60,000 nt of DNA. Origin: Chrysophaeum taylorii (taxonomy: Eukaryota; Sar; Pelagophyceae; Pelagomonadales; Pelagomonadaceae). The notes under the pieces were generated by a model. That model worked only from the letters and a program-made list of their open reading frames with translations, was not told the origin of the DNA and did not search any database. The stretch lies in NCBI GenBank assembly GCA_029834535.1, contig JAQMWT010000537.1, forward strand, positions 1 through 60,000, given 5' to 3'. Position numbers and translations under genes: made by a program. Below are positions 9,917-18,804 of this stretch, piece by piece (the first letter of the stretch is position 1; the number at the start of each line of letters is the position of its first letter).

Positions 9917-11707
9917 GTGAGCTCCATGAGCACCATTCGCACCAATCTCCAGAACGTCTCCCTCCACTGCATGTACTTGTTGGGCCGCTACTGCATCGCC
10001 CCGCGCATGGATTACCTCGCGCAACACTGCTACCCCGCCAATGCCTTGAGCGCGCTCCGCCGCTTCGACGTTGCCGTCCTCAGCTTCGTCGCCACAGCAC
10101 TTGGCGCAGAGCCGCGTCAGGTTTTTGACTCCACCGGCATCGTCCTCCAACGCCTCCGTCTTCCTGCTCGAAGTGGGGGTGGCGGCATTCGCTCCTGCGC
10201 CGACATCAGCCCCGCCGCCTTTGTTGGCACGGCGGCCCAGGCCCTCCCACACCTCGTCGACCTTCGCGATCCTACGGGTGCCTTGGAGGTCCCTGGCTAC
10301 CTCCCCCGCCTCGCCTCGGTCCTGGGTGCCACTTCTTTTCGCACAGGTAACGAGTTGCACCGTCGGCACCACCTCCTCGCATCCGGTTGCCGCCTGGGGC
10401 GAGCACTCGAGACTGCGTGGGATGGACTTCGGGCTGATCTCCGTACCACGCTGGTTTCCCACGGCGGCGCTGGTTCCGGCGACCCCGCCAACGTTCATCT
10501 CGTCGACGGTCCTCTCTCCCACGAATTCGTCTCCATGGGCGTCCTCGTCGACCCCACCATCTCGACACCCGTGCTCATACCCCAACTCCAGCGTGCTCTA
10601 ACCTCCCAGAGCGAGACAGCTCGGGCCACTGCAGTCCAGCGCCTTGCGGCCACCCTTCCCATCACCGATGCACTTCGAGTAGCGGCGTCCTCATGGGATC
10701 GCTTCTCGACCACGTTCATCAGCTCGTGGCCCAGCTCCGCCCTTCAAATCCCCAACCGCTGCTGGGCTGAGATGTGTGCCCAGTACTTTGGCTACCCCTC
10801 TCCAGCTTGTTCGGGCCTCGTGGGCACTCGCATTCTGGGCACTGACGTCGTTCTCGACGCGCACGGCAAGGTGCTTCTCACGCAGGCCAACCTTGTCAAC
10901 CGCGGAGGAGCGCGGACCACCTGGCATGACGGCCAGCTCGAGTGCGTCCTCTGCAGCGTCAAAGAGGCCGGCATCCCGGCCCTGTCCGAGGTTTTCGGCA
11001 TCTTTGCTGACGTCGTCGCCCCTACCATACGCACGCGCCTCTACGGCCGGTACCGAGGCAATCTCGCCCGTCGCCACGTCGTCCCAGACATCCTCACCAC
11101 GCTCGACAACAAGGAGCAACTCTACGACATCAAAACCCTCGCTTGGGGTTCGTTATACACCGCCCACGCCCTCCATCCCTCCCACCCGTCGCCTGTCGAT
11201 CGGCGCGCAGCGCAAGTCCACACCGAATACATCGCTCACGCCCGCGGCATCGACGCCATCATCCCCCAGCCGGGTACAGCACCACCGCCGGGCTTCTTGG
11301 GCCCTGTCGAACAGCGGCTACGTAGCTACGGCACCGTCGCCGGCCTCGTCTTTGGTGCCTTCGGTGAGGCCAGCGCGGCGTGCCACGCTCTCGCCCAAAC
11401 ATGCGCAGAGCGCATCGCTGCGCGAACCTGGGTGACAAGCGGCTGCGCCAACTTCACAGAGGCAAAGGCGGCCCAAACTCGCCGCATCTACCGTGAGTGG
11501 GGGATCGCCAACGCATTAGGCCGGGCTCGCTGTGCCCTCACCGCCCTCACCCATGTCGCCGCCTCGGGGAACCCCGCCCAGGCCGCCCGATCCCAGCAGG
11601 ACGTCACCCTTCGTCGCACATACGTCCGGCGGCAGCATGCGTACGACCTACGGGCGGGGCCCGTCCTCTCTTCGCCTGCCCCACGCCTCGGCGATGACCC
11701 CGACTAG
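9917..11707 (+). CDS. Non-LTR retrotransposon protein, C-terminal 596 residues
   Basis: This corresponds to residues about 285-879 of the D2 protein, downstream of the RT catalytic core. A pair CVLC and then HVVPDIL...YDIKTL fit a PD-(D/E)XK restriction-like endonuclease, the kind some non-LTR elements use to nick their target. No RT motif is left in this copy. The apparent start is only the point where the LTR of element A ends, so it is not a real start codon. The frame is clean to its TAG, which suggests a recent origin. Confidence 0.8.
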   Translation: MSSMSTIRTNLQNVSLHCMYLLGRYCIAPRMDYLAQHCYPANALSALRRFDVAVLSFVATALGAEPRQVFDSTGIVLQRLRLPARSGGGGIRSCADISPAAFVGTAAQALPHLVDLRDPTGALEVPGYLPRLASVLGATSFRTGNELHRRHHLLASGCRLGRALETAWDGLRADLRTTLVSHGGAGSGDPANVHLVDGPLSHEFVSMGVLVDPTISTPVLIPQLQRALTSQSETARATAVQRLAATLPITDALRVAASSWDRFSTTFISSWPSSALQIPNRCWAEMCAQYFGYPSPACSGLVGTRILGTDVVLDAHGKVLLTQANLVNRGGARTTWHDGQLECVLCSVKEAGIPALSEVFGIFADVVAPTIRTRLYGRYRGNLARRHVVPDILTTLDNKEQLYDIKTLAWGSLYTAHALHPSHPSPVDRRAAQVHTEYIAHARGIDAIIPQPGTAPPPGFLGPVEQRLRSYGTVAGLVFGAFGEASAACHALAQTCAERIAARTWVTSGCANFTEAKAAQTRRIYREWGIANALGRARCALTALTHVAASGNPAQAARSQQDVTLRRTYVRRQHAYDLRAGPVLSSPAPRLGDDPD

Positions 11708-11844
11708 GTCCCGCGTACTTATCTCCGCCCGTCAGGCACATCCCTCCTGCCCCACAAACCCACCCACATCCTTCATGCCCCCCACACACACCCCCCTCTT
11801 AGCAGTCGACATTTAAAGACAAACAAACAAACAGACAGACAGAC

Positions 11845-11881
<37 letters not shown>

Positions 11882-11896
11882 TCGGTCGATTAGTAG
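11708..11896 (+). repeat. 3' UTR and tetranucleotide tail of the non-LTR element
   Basis: The UTR contains CCCACAAACCCACCCACATC and CACACACACCCCCCTCTTAG, which recur in 5'-truncated pieces at 20338-20390 (-), 26498-26550 (+), 26811-26850 (-), 26890-26960 (-) and 36305-36375 (-). From 11816 it runs ACAAACAAAC then repeated ACAG units. It closes with a one-mismatch version (11880-11896) of CATCTGTCGATTAGTAG. Confidence 0.8.
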
Positions 11897-12410
11897 TAAG
11901 GATGGCGATTAGTTGGGGCAACGTCGATGGCATAGTTTGATTCAAATGATATCAAACTAAGCCCACGTGGTTCAAATTAAGCTGGAGCGTTGGGACGTGC
12001 ACCAAAATAACCCGCACGCCAGTTTCCGTGCCGTGCCACACGTCACATCCGCGCGGCATGGCGAAACCGTGCCGCCCCGGAAGCTGCATGGCGCGGTCAC
12101 AAAAGTTATGTACTAAAATCGCTTGGCCGCCCACGCGCGCTTGTTATAGGTCTTCGGGTGGCCCTCCGTTCGGTTCCGAGGGGATCTCCGACGTTTTCTT
12201 GAGGCGCCCGCGCAGGAGATGTCCGTACTGCGCGCGGGCTTATTCGATGGACTCGCGATTCATGCGGGATACGACGAGAATGTCGTGTTCTTCGCATAGT
12301 CTTCGGACGCGACGATGAGCGGCACCGCGCACTAACCCTGGATTGTGCACCGCACGCGACAACGGTAGCCTGTTCGCGAGGCTGACAGGTCAGGTAGGTG
12401 TGGGAGCGCC

Positions 12411-13105
12411 ATGGAGGCACGGCGGGAGTCCCTCGGGTCTACGATGGAGTTCGGGGACAGCGACGAAGATGACATTCAGTTGGCGTTCGAGAAGGCTGTG
12501 AATGAAAACCGAAGGAAAAGGCCCATAGGAGGACAGCCAAGTCTCGCGACTGCACCGACACTTACGAAGGCCGCGAGCCGCGGAAATTGGCTCATCTGAG
12601 GGAGATCGACCACGAGGTGACCGTGGGGAAAGGCTTCAAATCAAACTGGGACTTTCAGTTAAACGTCCTGGAGGAAGCCGAGAAAGACGGCTCCCTTCTC
12701 GAGAATTCCAGGTCCACAAAGCGGCGGATGGACATTGTCTGAAAGTCCAAAGACTGCGAGTTCTTACGCGTCTTCCAGGTGCCACGCGGGTGTGACGGCC
12801 CTGCCGGCACGTGCACGGCCGCCGTACCTCACACCTGCATTTTTGGGGATTTCAAGCCAACGGCCACCCAGGCCAAGTCCAACTATTCGGCCAGGCACCT
12901 TGAAAATATCCCCAAGGACGCCGTCCTAGCATCCATCGACGGCCAACAAGGCGGCAACCACGAGAAAAAGACCGATATCGACGTCACGAACAAGGTGCTC
13001 GCCGCGATTCTCAAGCCACATTTGTACTGCGAAGTATGTCCGAAGCGTGCTCAAAACATCAAAGAATTAGTGTACAAGAACTGGGTCGGGGATGCGGAGT
13101 ACTGA
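12411..13105 (+). pseudogene. MULE 1 transposase, N-terminal part (frame-broken)
   Basis: The first ATG at 12411 opens 62 codons rich in acidic residues (FGDSDEDDIQLAFEKA). Coding then continues in other frames: EVTVGKGFKSNW, FQVPRGCDGPAGTC, and HTCIFGDFKPTATQAKSNY up to KNWVGDAEY at 13104. The CxH-type start followed by a helical SARHLENIPKD...LKPHLY segment resembles the N-terminal DNA-binding region of MuDR transposases. At least two frame changes and one stop are present. Undetected introns could explain some of these. Confidence 0.5.
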
Positions 13106-13809
13106 GCCGCAACAATCCAGTGTTCATTCTTTTCAGCCATGTTAGCCGGTTTCAGCCGTCAAACTACGTCAATTTCGACCTATCGAATATTATGTTGAAA
13201 CATCGCCATGCTGTACCATTCATGAATGTATACGTGGTGTTTGCGCAGGGTCGGATCTTCGTCCTCAAGGATCTCGCCGAGAATCAAGGTTTCCGCGTCA
13301 AGATCCTCCTCTCGACACAGCAGGAACTCAAGGCCCGCTTCATTAATCGGTGCAAGAAGGACTTCGCGAAGGTTGAAAACCAGGCTTCGAACTTCGACGA
13401 AAAGCAAATGGACTTTCCCGAGCAGCTCATTGACCCCGAGTTCGAAGACGTCAAGTTTGTGTCAGGCTGGCTAATAACTGTGCCGCACGCGGATCGATTC
13501 ACCAAAGCAGGCCTTTGGAGCCTGCGGACGGAAGTAAACGCGGCGCACACCCTGCTAGACGACACGCTCTTCTCCCGGGTCACCGCCGACGCCAATGATC
13601 GTTTCGTCACGCTTGGAATGGCACTGTTCAACGACACTGAAAATGCCACGACGGCGACTATGTTCAACAAGTTCTGCGCCAACCTGATGCCGGAGCTCAA
13701 GAGACGTCGCCACATCTCCGTCGCCGATGCTGCAAGGGCGGCATCACTGCGCATGCAAAGGTACGATGGGATACAACCTTCAGCATCCTCAGCTTCGCGC
13801 GCGCCGTAG
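13106..13809 (+). pseudogene. MULE 1 transposase, catalytic-region remnant
   Basis: The open frame 13036-13809 encodes 257 residues. The block GWLITVPHADRF, LWSLRTEVNAAHTLLDDTLF, ANDRFVTLGMALFNDTE looks like the start of a Mutator DDE core, where the transposase normally has an Asp in a DATxxT-like strand. Here the first candidate residue is Glu in RTEV. After about 13755 the similarity fades. A GTACG..CGTAG stretch (13760-13808) could be an intron, but I could not prove it by frame. Confidence 0.45.
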
Positions 13810-14017
13810 GTCATGCCGGCGGCCGAGCTTCTTGGCTGCAGTATGCCCTAGACCGAAAGGCGGCGCCATTTGACAGTGCTCTTGTGCAGGTAACCACGGC
13901 GGAGAGAACTGCTCCAAGTCAGGTGACGGCGAGAACTACCACGAGTGGGCGACGGCAAGGACAATCCACGAGATAGATCGGGCTCGTGGCCAGATGTCAA
14001 GACTGGCAAAGGAATGG

Positions 14018-14057
14018 GTAAGTATCAACCAGAGTGCTGCTCACTCCGCTTCTACAG
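14018..14057 (+). other. Predicted 40-bp spliceosomal intron
   Basis: It starts GTAAGT and ends TTCTACAG. Removing it joins frame 2 (ending AAG GAA TGG) to frame 3 (CTC GCA CAC) with no lost codon. The intron itself contains in-frame interruptions. The length is very short, which says something about the host's splicing if correct. Confidence 0.6.
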
Positions 14058-14168
14058 CTCGCACACCGCCTGAAAACCGCCAACGACACCGCCTCGAAGC
14101 ACCGAGCCAAGATCACCTTCAGCGCTCTAAACGCGGGGAAGAACCTCATGAGCAAGACGACGACAAAC

Positions 14169-14218
14169 ATGGCCGAGTCGCACAACAACATGAATGGCCG
14201 AGTCGCACAACAACATGA
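14169..14218 (+). repeat. Tandem duplication of 25 bp inside the transposase
   Basis: ATGGCCGAGTCGCACAACAA plus CATGA occurs at 14169-14193 and again at 14194-14218. One extra copy of 25 bp shifts the reading frame by one base, which exactly accounts for the change from frame 3 to frame 1. Confidence 0.95.
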
Positions 14219-14342
14219 ACATAAATGCCCGGCTGACCAACATGCCGCGGTCGCTGTTCGTCGCCATCAAGGAAACAAGCCAGCGATTCAAACAACTTCT
14301 CGCTGCCGCGGCTGAGGCGAAGAATAGCTCGATGCGTCTGAC

Positions 14343-14556
14343 GTAAGTGCTATGAAGTGTAACTGTATCAAACTAAGTTTTATTGTATCAAAGTAAGTTG
14401 TTTTGTATCAAACAAAATTGCATTTGAATCAAACAAAGTTACATTTGAATCAAAAATGTCGCAGCCAGGACATCTATCTGAGCTTATTTTGATCGAATAA
14501 ACACTTTTTCTGTGACTGGACTTAGCCACGTGACACTTCCGCGTGGAACTTCGCAG
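14343..14556 (+). other. Predicted 214-bp intron rich in TATCAAACTAAG repeats
   Basis: The donor GTAAGT (14343) and acceptor TTCGCAG (14550-14556) join ...CGT CTG AC to G ACG GCA GCC in frame. Inside, the word TATCAAA(C/G)(T/A)AAGTT and variants recur about five times at 14366-14455; the same words occur at both ends of the transposon. Confidence 0.65.
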
Positions 14557-15253
14557 GACGGCAGCCTACGAGGATCTGGTGACACAGCGCGCAGCCGCGT
14601 CGCGCGCCACTGTGCGTATGGTCAGCGAAGACGAAGGTCATTTTGCTATTAAATGGCCCTTGGCCGACAATGCTCGCGAGAAGATTTACTCGGTCCTCAT
14701 TGGCCCCCGAGACTTAATTAACGAAGCTGACTATGGATGCCAGGCATCTGTGAATTTCAGCTGCGCTTGCGGCCGCTTCTCAACTACGGGACTGCCATGT
14801 GGGTGCATGATCATCGCCCAGGAATCGCGAGCTGAGGATCCCGCCAGCCTCTATCCGAGGTGGTGCACCAACGTTTACCACAGTTTGCAGTACGAAGGCC
14901 TGGAGCCAATTCGAATTCTGGACAAAGATGACGTCGAAGCCGCATATCAGGGGCGACTCGAAAGTGGCGACTTGCAGGACTCTGTCTTGCCACCCTGTAT
15001 CAAGCCGAAGCAATCAGGGCGGCCTGAGAAGCATCAGCGTTTCGAGGACCCTGCTCGAGCGCAGATTGTCAAGACCAAGCGTGGACGAGGCCAGGACTCT
15101 AAACAGATGCAGCGCAAAACGCAGAAAGCAAAGAAGGGCATAATCAGCGGACTTGCTGGTGTCCCGTCGCAGCAGAAAGGCTCAGGTGCACAGCTAAGTC
15201 TGGAACATCTATTGCTGTTTCCACAGGCGTGGAGGACGAGGAGGACGAGGTAG
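14557..15253 (+). CDS. MULE 1 transposase C-terminal part with SWIM-like zinc finger
   Basis: The frame opens with TAAYEDLVTQRAAASRATVR and has a Cys-rich motif FSCACGRFSTTGLPCGCMI (about 14753-14812). SWIM fingers read CxC...CxH and close Mutator transposases; here the final His is Cys (CxC...CxC). A proline and basic tail follows (LPPCIKPKQSGRPEKHQRF), also typical of MULE C-termini. No lesion was seen in this exon. The usual start would lie far upstream, so this is an exon, not a separate gene. Confidence 0.65.
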
Positions 15254-15696
15254 ACGAAGCGGATGAGGATGAGGAAGCAGCAGCGGCGCTAGCGCAGGAT
15301 CAACTGGACCATGAGAAGGAGGACATGGAGGCCGAGCTCGCCGCCAGCTCCGTCCTGGAGGACATGGAGGCCGAGCTCGACGCCAACTCCGTCGGTGTGA
15401 TCCCGACTCTGAATATCGGCGATGCCGATGTGATCGACGACGGCGCTTCAAACAACAAGGCACGCGCGCACGCAGGCAAGCGTCCGGCTGCAGACCCTCC
15501 CGGGTCCAGCTTGCGCTTTCGGAAGAAGCCGGACGCTGGACAGCTCGGTAAAGATGGTGACCAGCCCGTTTCGATGCCCCACGTTGTTGGAGACACGCAG
15601 TGTCCTGCAGTGTCTCAAGAAGCCAGCGCTGCTTCTTCTTGGTTCCCACGACCACTTCTGCCAGGCACTCTGCCCAAGCCAAACTGCAGAATATGA
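15229..15696 (+). CDS. Acidic ORF within MULE 1, unknown function
   Basis: It has 155 codons, starting with a very acidic stretch (MEDEEDEVDEADEDEEAAAA). A duplicated segment DMEAELAASSVLE / DMEAELDANSVGV follows, then a basic, low-complexity region. It overlaps the end of the SWIM exon in another frame and may be joined to it, or to 15600-16007, by splicing. I do not recognise a family. Confidence 0.4.
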   Translation: MEDEEDEVDEADEDEEAAAALAQDQLDHEKEDMEAELAASSVLEDMEAELDANSVGVIPTLNIGDADVIDDGASNNKARAHAGKRPAADPPGSSLRFRKKPDAGQLGKDGDQPVSMPHVVGDTQCPAVSQEASAASSWFPRPLLPGTLPKPNCRI

Positions 15697-16007
15697 TCGA
15701 CGAACTCATCAACGAGCAGCGCGATTCCGTCCGAGTCATGGCCACCGATAAGAACTTCATGGAGCACAAGTCCCCAAGCGACTATGTCGCAGGTACTGCG
15801 AAGGTCGAACACCGCCAGTCAAATACGTACGTCGTCGTCGAGTATGACGGCGGCTCCACTGCCGACTCCCACGAATGGGAGGGCGACCGTTGCATCACCA
15901 GCGAGATTGCCATGGGCAACTACCTACCAGCCAATGTGCGTCTCAGGCAATATGTCGTTTGGGTAAAACCATATTGCAGGACCAGCCGACGGCTATTGGA
16001 TCCGTGA
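15600..16007 (+). CDS. Unknown transposon protein segment (VVVEYDGG..EWEGD)
   Basis: From about residue 27 (AKLQNMIDELINEQRDSVRV) the text reads like real protein: VEHRQSNTYVVVEYDGGSTA, HEWEGDRCITSEIAMGNYLP and LRQYVVWVKPYC. The first residues are probably out-of-frame readthrough of an intron. It precedes the conserved domain at 16225-16742, to which it is probably joined by a 56-bp intron and perhaps others. The family is unknown to me. Confidence 0.4.
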   Translation: MSCSVSRSQRCFFLVPTTTSARHSAQAKLQNMIDELINEQRDSVRVMATDKNFMEHKSPSDYVAGTAKVEHRQSNTYVVVEYDGGSTADSHEWEGDRCITSEIAMGNYLPANVRLRQYVVWVKPYCRTSRRLLDP

Positions 16008-16168
16008 GTCGACTGTCATCGAATTCTCCACAACCTCGCAGCTCACTAGGCCGCCGGACGCACACGCTCGCTTCGCGCCGCCGCCGAGAAATCGCGTGCA
16101 ACTTGGCTGTCTGCCAAGCCGTCTGCCAAGCCGTCTGCCAATCCTTCTAGGAAGCGCCGGTAGAAAAG

Positions 16169-16224
16169 GTAAGCCCAGGATGACGATTGACCGTCAGCCG
16201 ATGCTTACTAACTGACTCCTGCAG
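16169..16224 (+). other. Predicted 56-bp intron with TACTAAC branch site
   Basis: GTAAGC donor, CTTACTAACTGAC branch-point context and CCTGCAG acceptor. The perfect TACTAAC box 13 bases or so before the acceptor is strong support. The exact frame across it is uncertain because the upstream exon has a stop in one frame. Confidence 0.6.
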
Positions 16225-16742
16225 GTCCACTACCCCTTCGGCAAATCCGTGCTCATGGCACAGCCACCGTCGGTGGCCCCTTCGACTTCTCGCCGCAGCC
16301 TCCGCCGCGAAAAGCCCGATGCAAATTGCTCGACTACGCCGAGCCCCCTCCTGTATACATGCTACTTCGAGAACTAGACCCCCAAGCCCCACGCAAGGAC
16401 GCTCTTCCTTTGAATTACTGGGACTTGCGCTGGGGCTGCCCGTCCGACTCCATCCACCGACTTATGCCCGCCGACGGCCCGTTAGCGACCAAGAACGGCG
16501 GGCGACCCCGACAACAACATCACGGCGAATCGCGCTACGGCCTGGAGCTTCGCTGGCGGGTACGCAGCTGGGCAGAGTTAAACCACATCCGTCCCAGTGA
16601 AACCATCGCAATGGCTGCTCGTCGCGCTCCCGACTACGACGAGCTCACCGCGTACCGGCGCGTCGTAACGTCAACGACCTCTATGGCCATTACTGGCGGC
16701 TGCCCCTACCGCCTATGCCGGCCGTCGACGCCTAGACCCTAG
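16225..16742 (+). CDS. Conserved transposon-associated protein of unknown function, copy 1
   Basis: The best frame reads DYAEPPPVYMLLRELDPQAP, KDALPLNYWDLRWGCPS, KNGGRPRQQHHGESRYG, ELTAYRRVV and a final GGCPYRLC. The minus-strand ORF at 21654-22535 shares LDP....KDALPL..WD..WG.PS, KNG.RPRQ.HH.ES..G, L.AYRR and G.CP.R.C. Two unrelated flanks carrying the same protein means it belongs to the transposon family. The conserved His, Arg and Cys suggest a metal or nucleic-acid binding fold, but I assign no function. Confidence 0.5.
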
Positions 16743-16941
16743 GTTCTCGCGCCCGCTTTCCCTGATCGCCTTGTGGACCCCCGACTAACGATTTAACGAG
16801 AGGCCAGCGCAGTGCATGCGGCGTAGAATAGATTTAACGATAGGCCAGCGCAGTGCATGAGGCGTAGAATAATCCCAACGCCGAAGCTTGCGGGATCAGA
16901 ATCGCCAGGGATTTTTTTCAGCCGATAGGCGCTGAAAGGAG

Positions 16942-17410
16942 CGTCGGGAGAGAGTTGACGCCTGTCGCCATGCGACACGGAGACCACGATTTGGCTGACA
17001 ACCATCGCGTCGATAACTTTTTCATAGGCGTCCCCCGGCCATAACCCGTCCCATTGCTAACGTTCCGGCTTCCAACCGGCCCGCTCAGGAGGCGAACAGG
17101 TGCCAACCTGCGCCGGAAGGACTGGTACCTGCGCAAGGTGTACGTCCACTATCTCCCGAGAGACGAACGGGTTCCAACCTACGCCGGGAGGACTGGTACC
17201 TGCGCAAGGTGTAGGTCCACCATCGCCCGAGAGGCGAACAGGTGCCAACCTACGCCTGAGGCTCCGATGCCAGCTCAAGGCGTAGGTGCACCATCGCCCT
17301 TGAAGCGAACAGGTGACAACCTACGCCGAGGGGACAGATGCCTGCGCAAGGCACACGTCCACAACAGCAACCTTGCCGATAGCCACCAGGGCAAGGGAGC
17401 CAGCTACACC
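16942..17410 (-). repeat. Degenerate SINE relic with four tandem ~65-bp units
   Basis: 16942-17110 matches the SINE-like family at 53094-53290, including TCGCCATGCGAC, GACAACCA..CGTCGATAAC, CCCGGCCATA and CGTTCCGGCT.CCAACCGGC. From about 17085 to 17360 a unit with GCGAACAGGTGCCAACCTAC and TGCGCAAGG repeats four times with substitutions. The tandem expansion is not seen in the other copies. Confidence 0.7.
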
Positions 17411-17718
17411 GTGCTGACAACAACGACTTAAGTGTGACCTATTTAGCTTAATTTGATGCATCACAAAACTAAGTTAGAATCAACTTAAGGGTTAGTATCA
17501 TGCACCAACTAAATGGCTCTAACTAAGCACAAAAAATCGATGTAACTAAGTCATTATTGCTCTATCTCAGACAAAAAGTTGCTCCACTTAAGTCACATCT
17601 AACTAAGTTTCTGAATTAAGCCCCTATGAATCAAATTAAGCTAAACCCATTTAAGTCAATGTCGTTGCTCTAATTGCGACGACCCCTTTTTTTTAACCAA
17701 AGCCTGCCGCGCCGGCCC
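17411..17718. repeat. AT-rich AACTAAG / CTTAAG repeat tract, right end of MULE 1
   Basis: There is no coding potential. Words such as ACTTAAGT, AACTAAGT, CAAATTAAGC and ATCAACTTAAG recur. The same words lie at 11937-11990 and in the intron at 14343-14556, so the tract probably marks a subterminal region. Confidence 0.5.
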
Positions 17719-17826
17719 TACAGGCGGCTGGTCACCAAAAATTACTGTTCACCAAAAATTACCCCCTCAGTGGGGCGACACGACTAACGGGCAACACCCG
17801 GCCGCCGTCCGCCGGCTCGAGGCGCG

Positions 17827-18174
17827 ATGGCGAAAAAACGGGGCCCCAAACCTAAGTCGGCGCGGGAGAAGCGCCGGGCGCCGAAGGACGCACCCAAAAA
17901 GCGGCGGTCATACGACAAGGCGACGGCGGGCGCCGTTGCTGCCAAGAAGCGGAATCAGCAACTGACTTTTTTGAAGGCCTTGAAATACTGTCGGGAGGAA
18001 AGCGTCGGAGCGAGAAAGTGCTCGTCGAAGAACTCTGAGTGGAATGAATGGATCTCGTGGCGGCAGCTCGATGATCGGCTCAGAGGGGAAGTGTCGTTCG
18101 ACGAGGACATCGAGCTGCACGTGCGCCGGGACCAGTCGCTGCTGACGGAGGTTGAGGAGAACTCAAGTTCGTGA
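17827..18174 (+). CDS. Basic N-terminal protein of the pogo-like element
   Basis: 115 codons from an ATG, with a Lys/Arg/Pro-rich start (MAKKRGPKPKSAREKRRAPK) and then a predicted helical part (TFLKALKYCREES, NEWISWRQLDDRLRG). Pogo-type transposases begin with a helix-turn-helix DNA-binding domain, and this could be its remains. A histone-like reading is less likely, given the TIR context. Confidence 0.5.
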   Translation: MAKKRGPKPKSAREKRRAPKDAPKKRRSYDKATAGAVAAKKRNQQLTFLKALKYCREESVGARKCSSKNSEWNEWISWRQLDDRLRGEVSFDEDIELHVRRDQSLLTEVEENSSS

Positions 18175-18804
18175 TGCATTCGCCGCCACCGGTCGGCAAG
18201 AAGCCCGAGTTCGACCTGACCATCATGTCCCCCGCGGGCGTTGCGAAGGTCTCTGTCGACTACTTCAAAGCCCAAGCTCGAGCAAGCCCAGGCCATCATC
18301 GAGTGCCAGTCCTCGCGCGAAGTCGACCCCAAGGAGGCCCGTATCCTGCCAGTGAAGAAGCCGAGTCGCAAGACCGACGTGTCCAGGATCAAGGTCACCG
18401 ACGGCCACGGTTCGGCTAAGCTGTCGAACATTCTGGGGAAGCGCAAAGCCCACAAGGCTGCCCGAGCTCAGGAGACCGAGGCCAAGCGCCAGCGCGCGGA
18501 GGAGCGCTCCCGAAAGCGAGCTGCGAGGGACCAACTCTACGCGCGTCTCCTCGCCGCCTGGTATCGATGCAAGGATGGCTGTGTCTGCGGGGACCTTCCG
18601 ATCGGCGTCGAGGCTTGCGATGCCAGCCGCCTCATCCGGTGCGACACTTGCGGCGACCTGAAGAAGCGACCCTGCAAGAAGAAGAAATGCGTGAAGGAGC
18701 GCGAGGCGACCGCTGCAGATGGTGCCGCTGCTGATGATAACGATGGTGCTGCTGCTGATGATGACGATGACGGCGGCGACGACGGGCCCACTGGTGCCGA
18801 TTAG
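18171..18804 (+). pseudogene. C-terminal transposase remnant with Cys cluster (frameshifted)
   Basis: It begins in frame 3 (KPEFDLTIMSPAGVAKVSVD) and passes to frame 1 near 18265 by an indel. A charged helix (KAARAQETEAKRQRAEERSR) leads to a Cys-rich tail with CKDGCVCG, CDTCGDLKKRPCKKKKC, and then acidic Asp repeats. DDE_1/pogo transposases of some fungi and protists end in such a Cys tail, which agrees with the TA target site. The middle DDE portion is missing. Confidence 0.45.

Larger units (their letters stand above)
9905..11896 (+). mobile_element. Non-LTR retrotransposon copy D1, 3' part
   Basis: It is close to identical to the second half of copy D2 (36305-38190, minus strand). Its 5' RT part is missing here because element A was inserted into it; that part would lie left of the window. 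It ends in a 3' UTR (11708-11815) and an (ACAA)n/(ACAG)n tail, then the recurrent 17-mer seen at other element ends. Confidence 0.85.
13994..14342 (+). pseudogene. MULE 1 transposase, segment before the SWIM finger (25-bp duplication)
   Basis: If the 40-bp intron at 14018-14057 is removed, MSRLAKEW joins LAHRLKTANDTASKHR in frame. The segment continues NAGKNLMSKTTTNMAESHNN, like the TTNxAESxN block seen in Mutator transposases. A direct 25-bp duplication then moves the frame by one. After it comes NINARLTNMPRSLFVAIKE and a helix to the splice donor at 14343. One duplication is the only lesion needed to explain the break. Confidence 0.6.
11930..17690 (+). mobile_element. Mutator-like DNA transposon (MULE 1), autonomous-type but decayed
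   Basis: It carries a MuDR-like transposase spread over 12411-15253 and a second set of ORFs to 16742. Both ends hold AT-rich tracts with repeated TCAAACTAAG / AACTAAG / CTTAAG words (11937-11990 and 17430-17665). I could not find long terminal inverted repeats or a 9-11 bp target duplication, so the borders are approximate. A SINE relic (16942-17410) lies within the right part. Confidence 0.6.

Noticed and set aside
9695..10585. Minus-strand 296-codon ORF (and 37531-38544 plus-strand counterpart)
   Set aside because: Both are antisense shadows of the GC-rich non-LTR coding frames at D1 and D2. They appear together because the sense frames are nearly the same.
17827..18174. Histone H1-like lysine-rich protein
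   Set aside because: It lies between perfect TIRs with TA flanks, so it is part of a transposon. No histone globular domain is visible.
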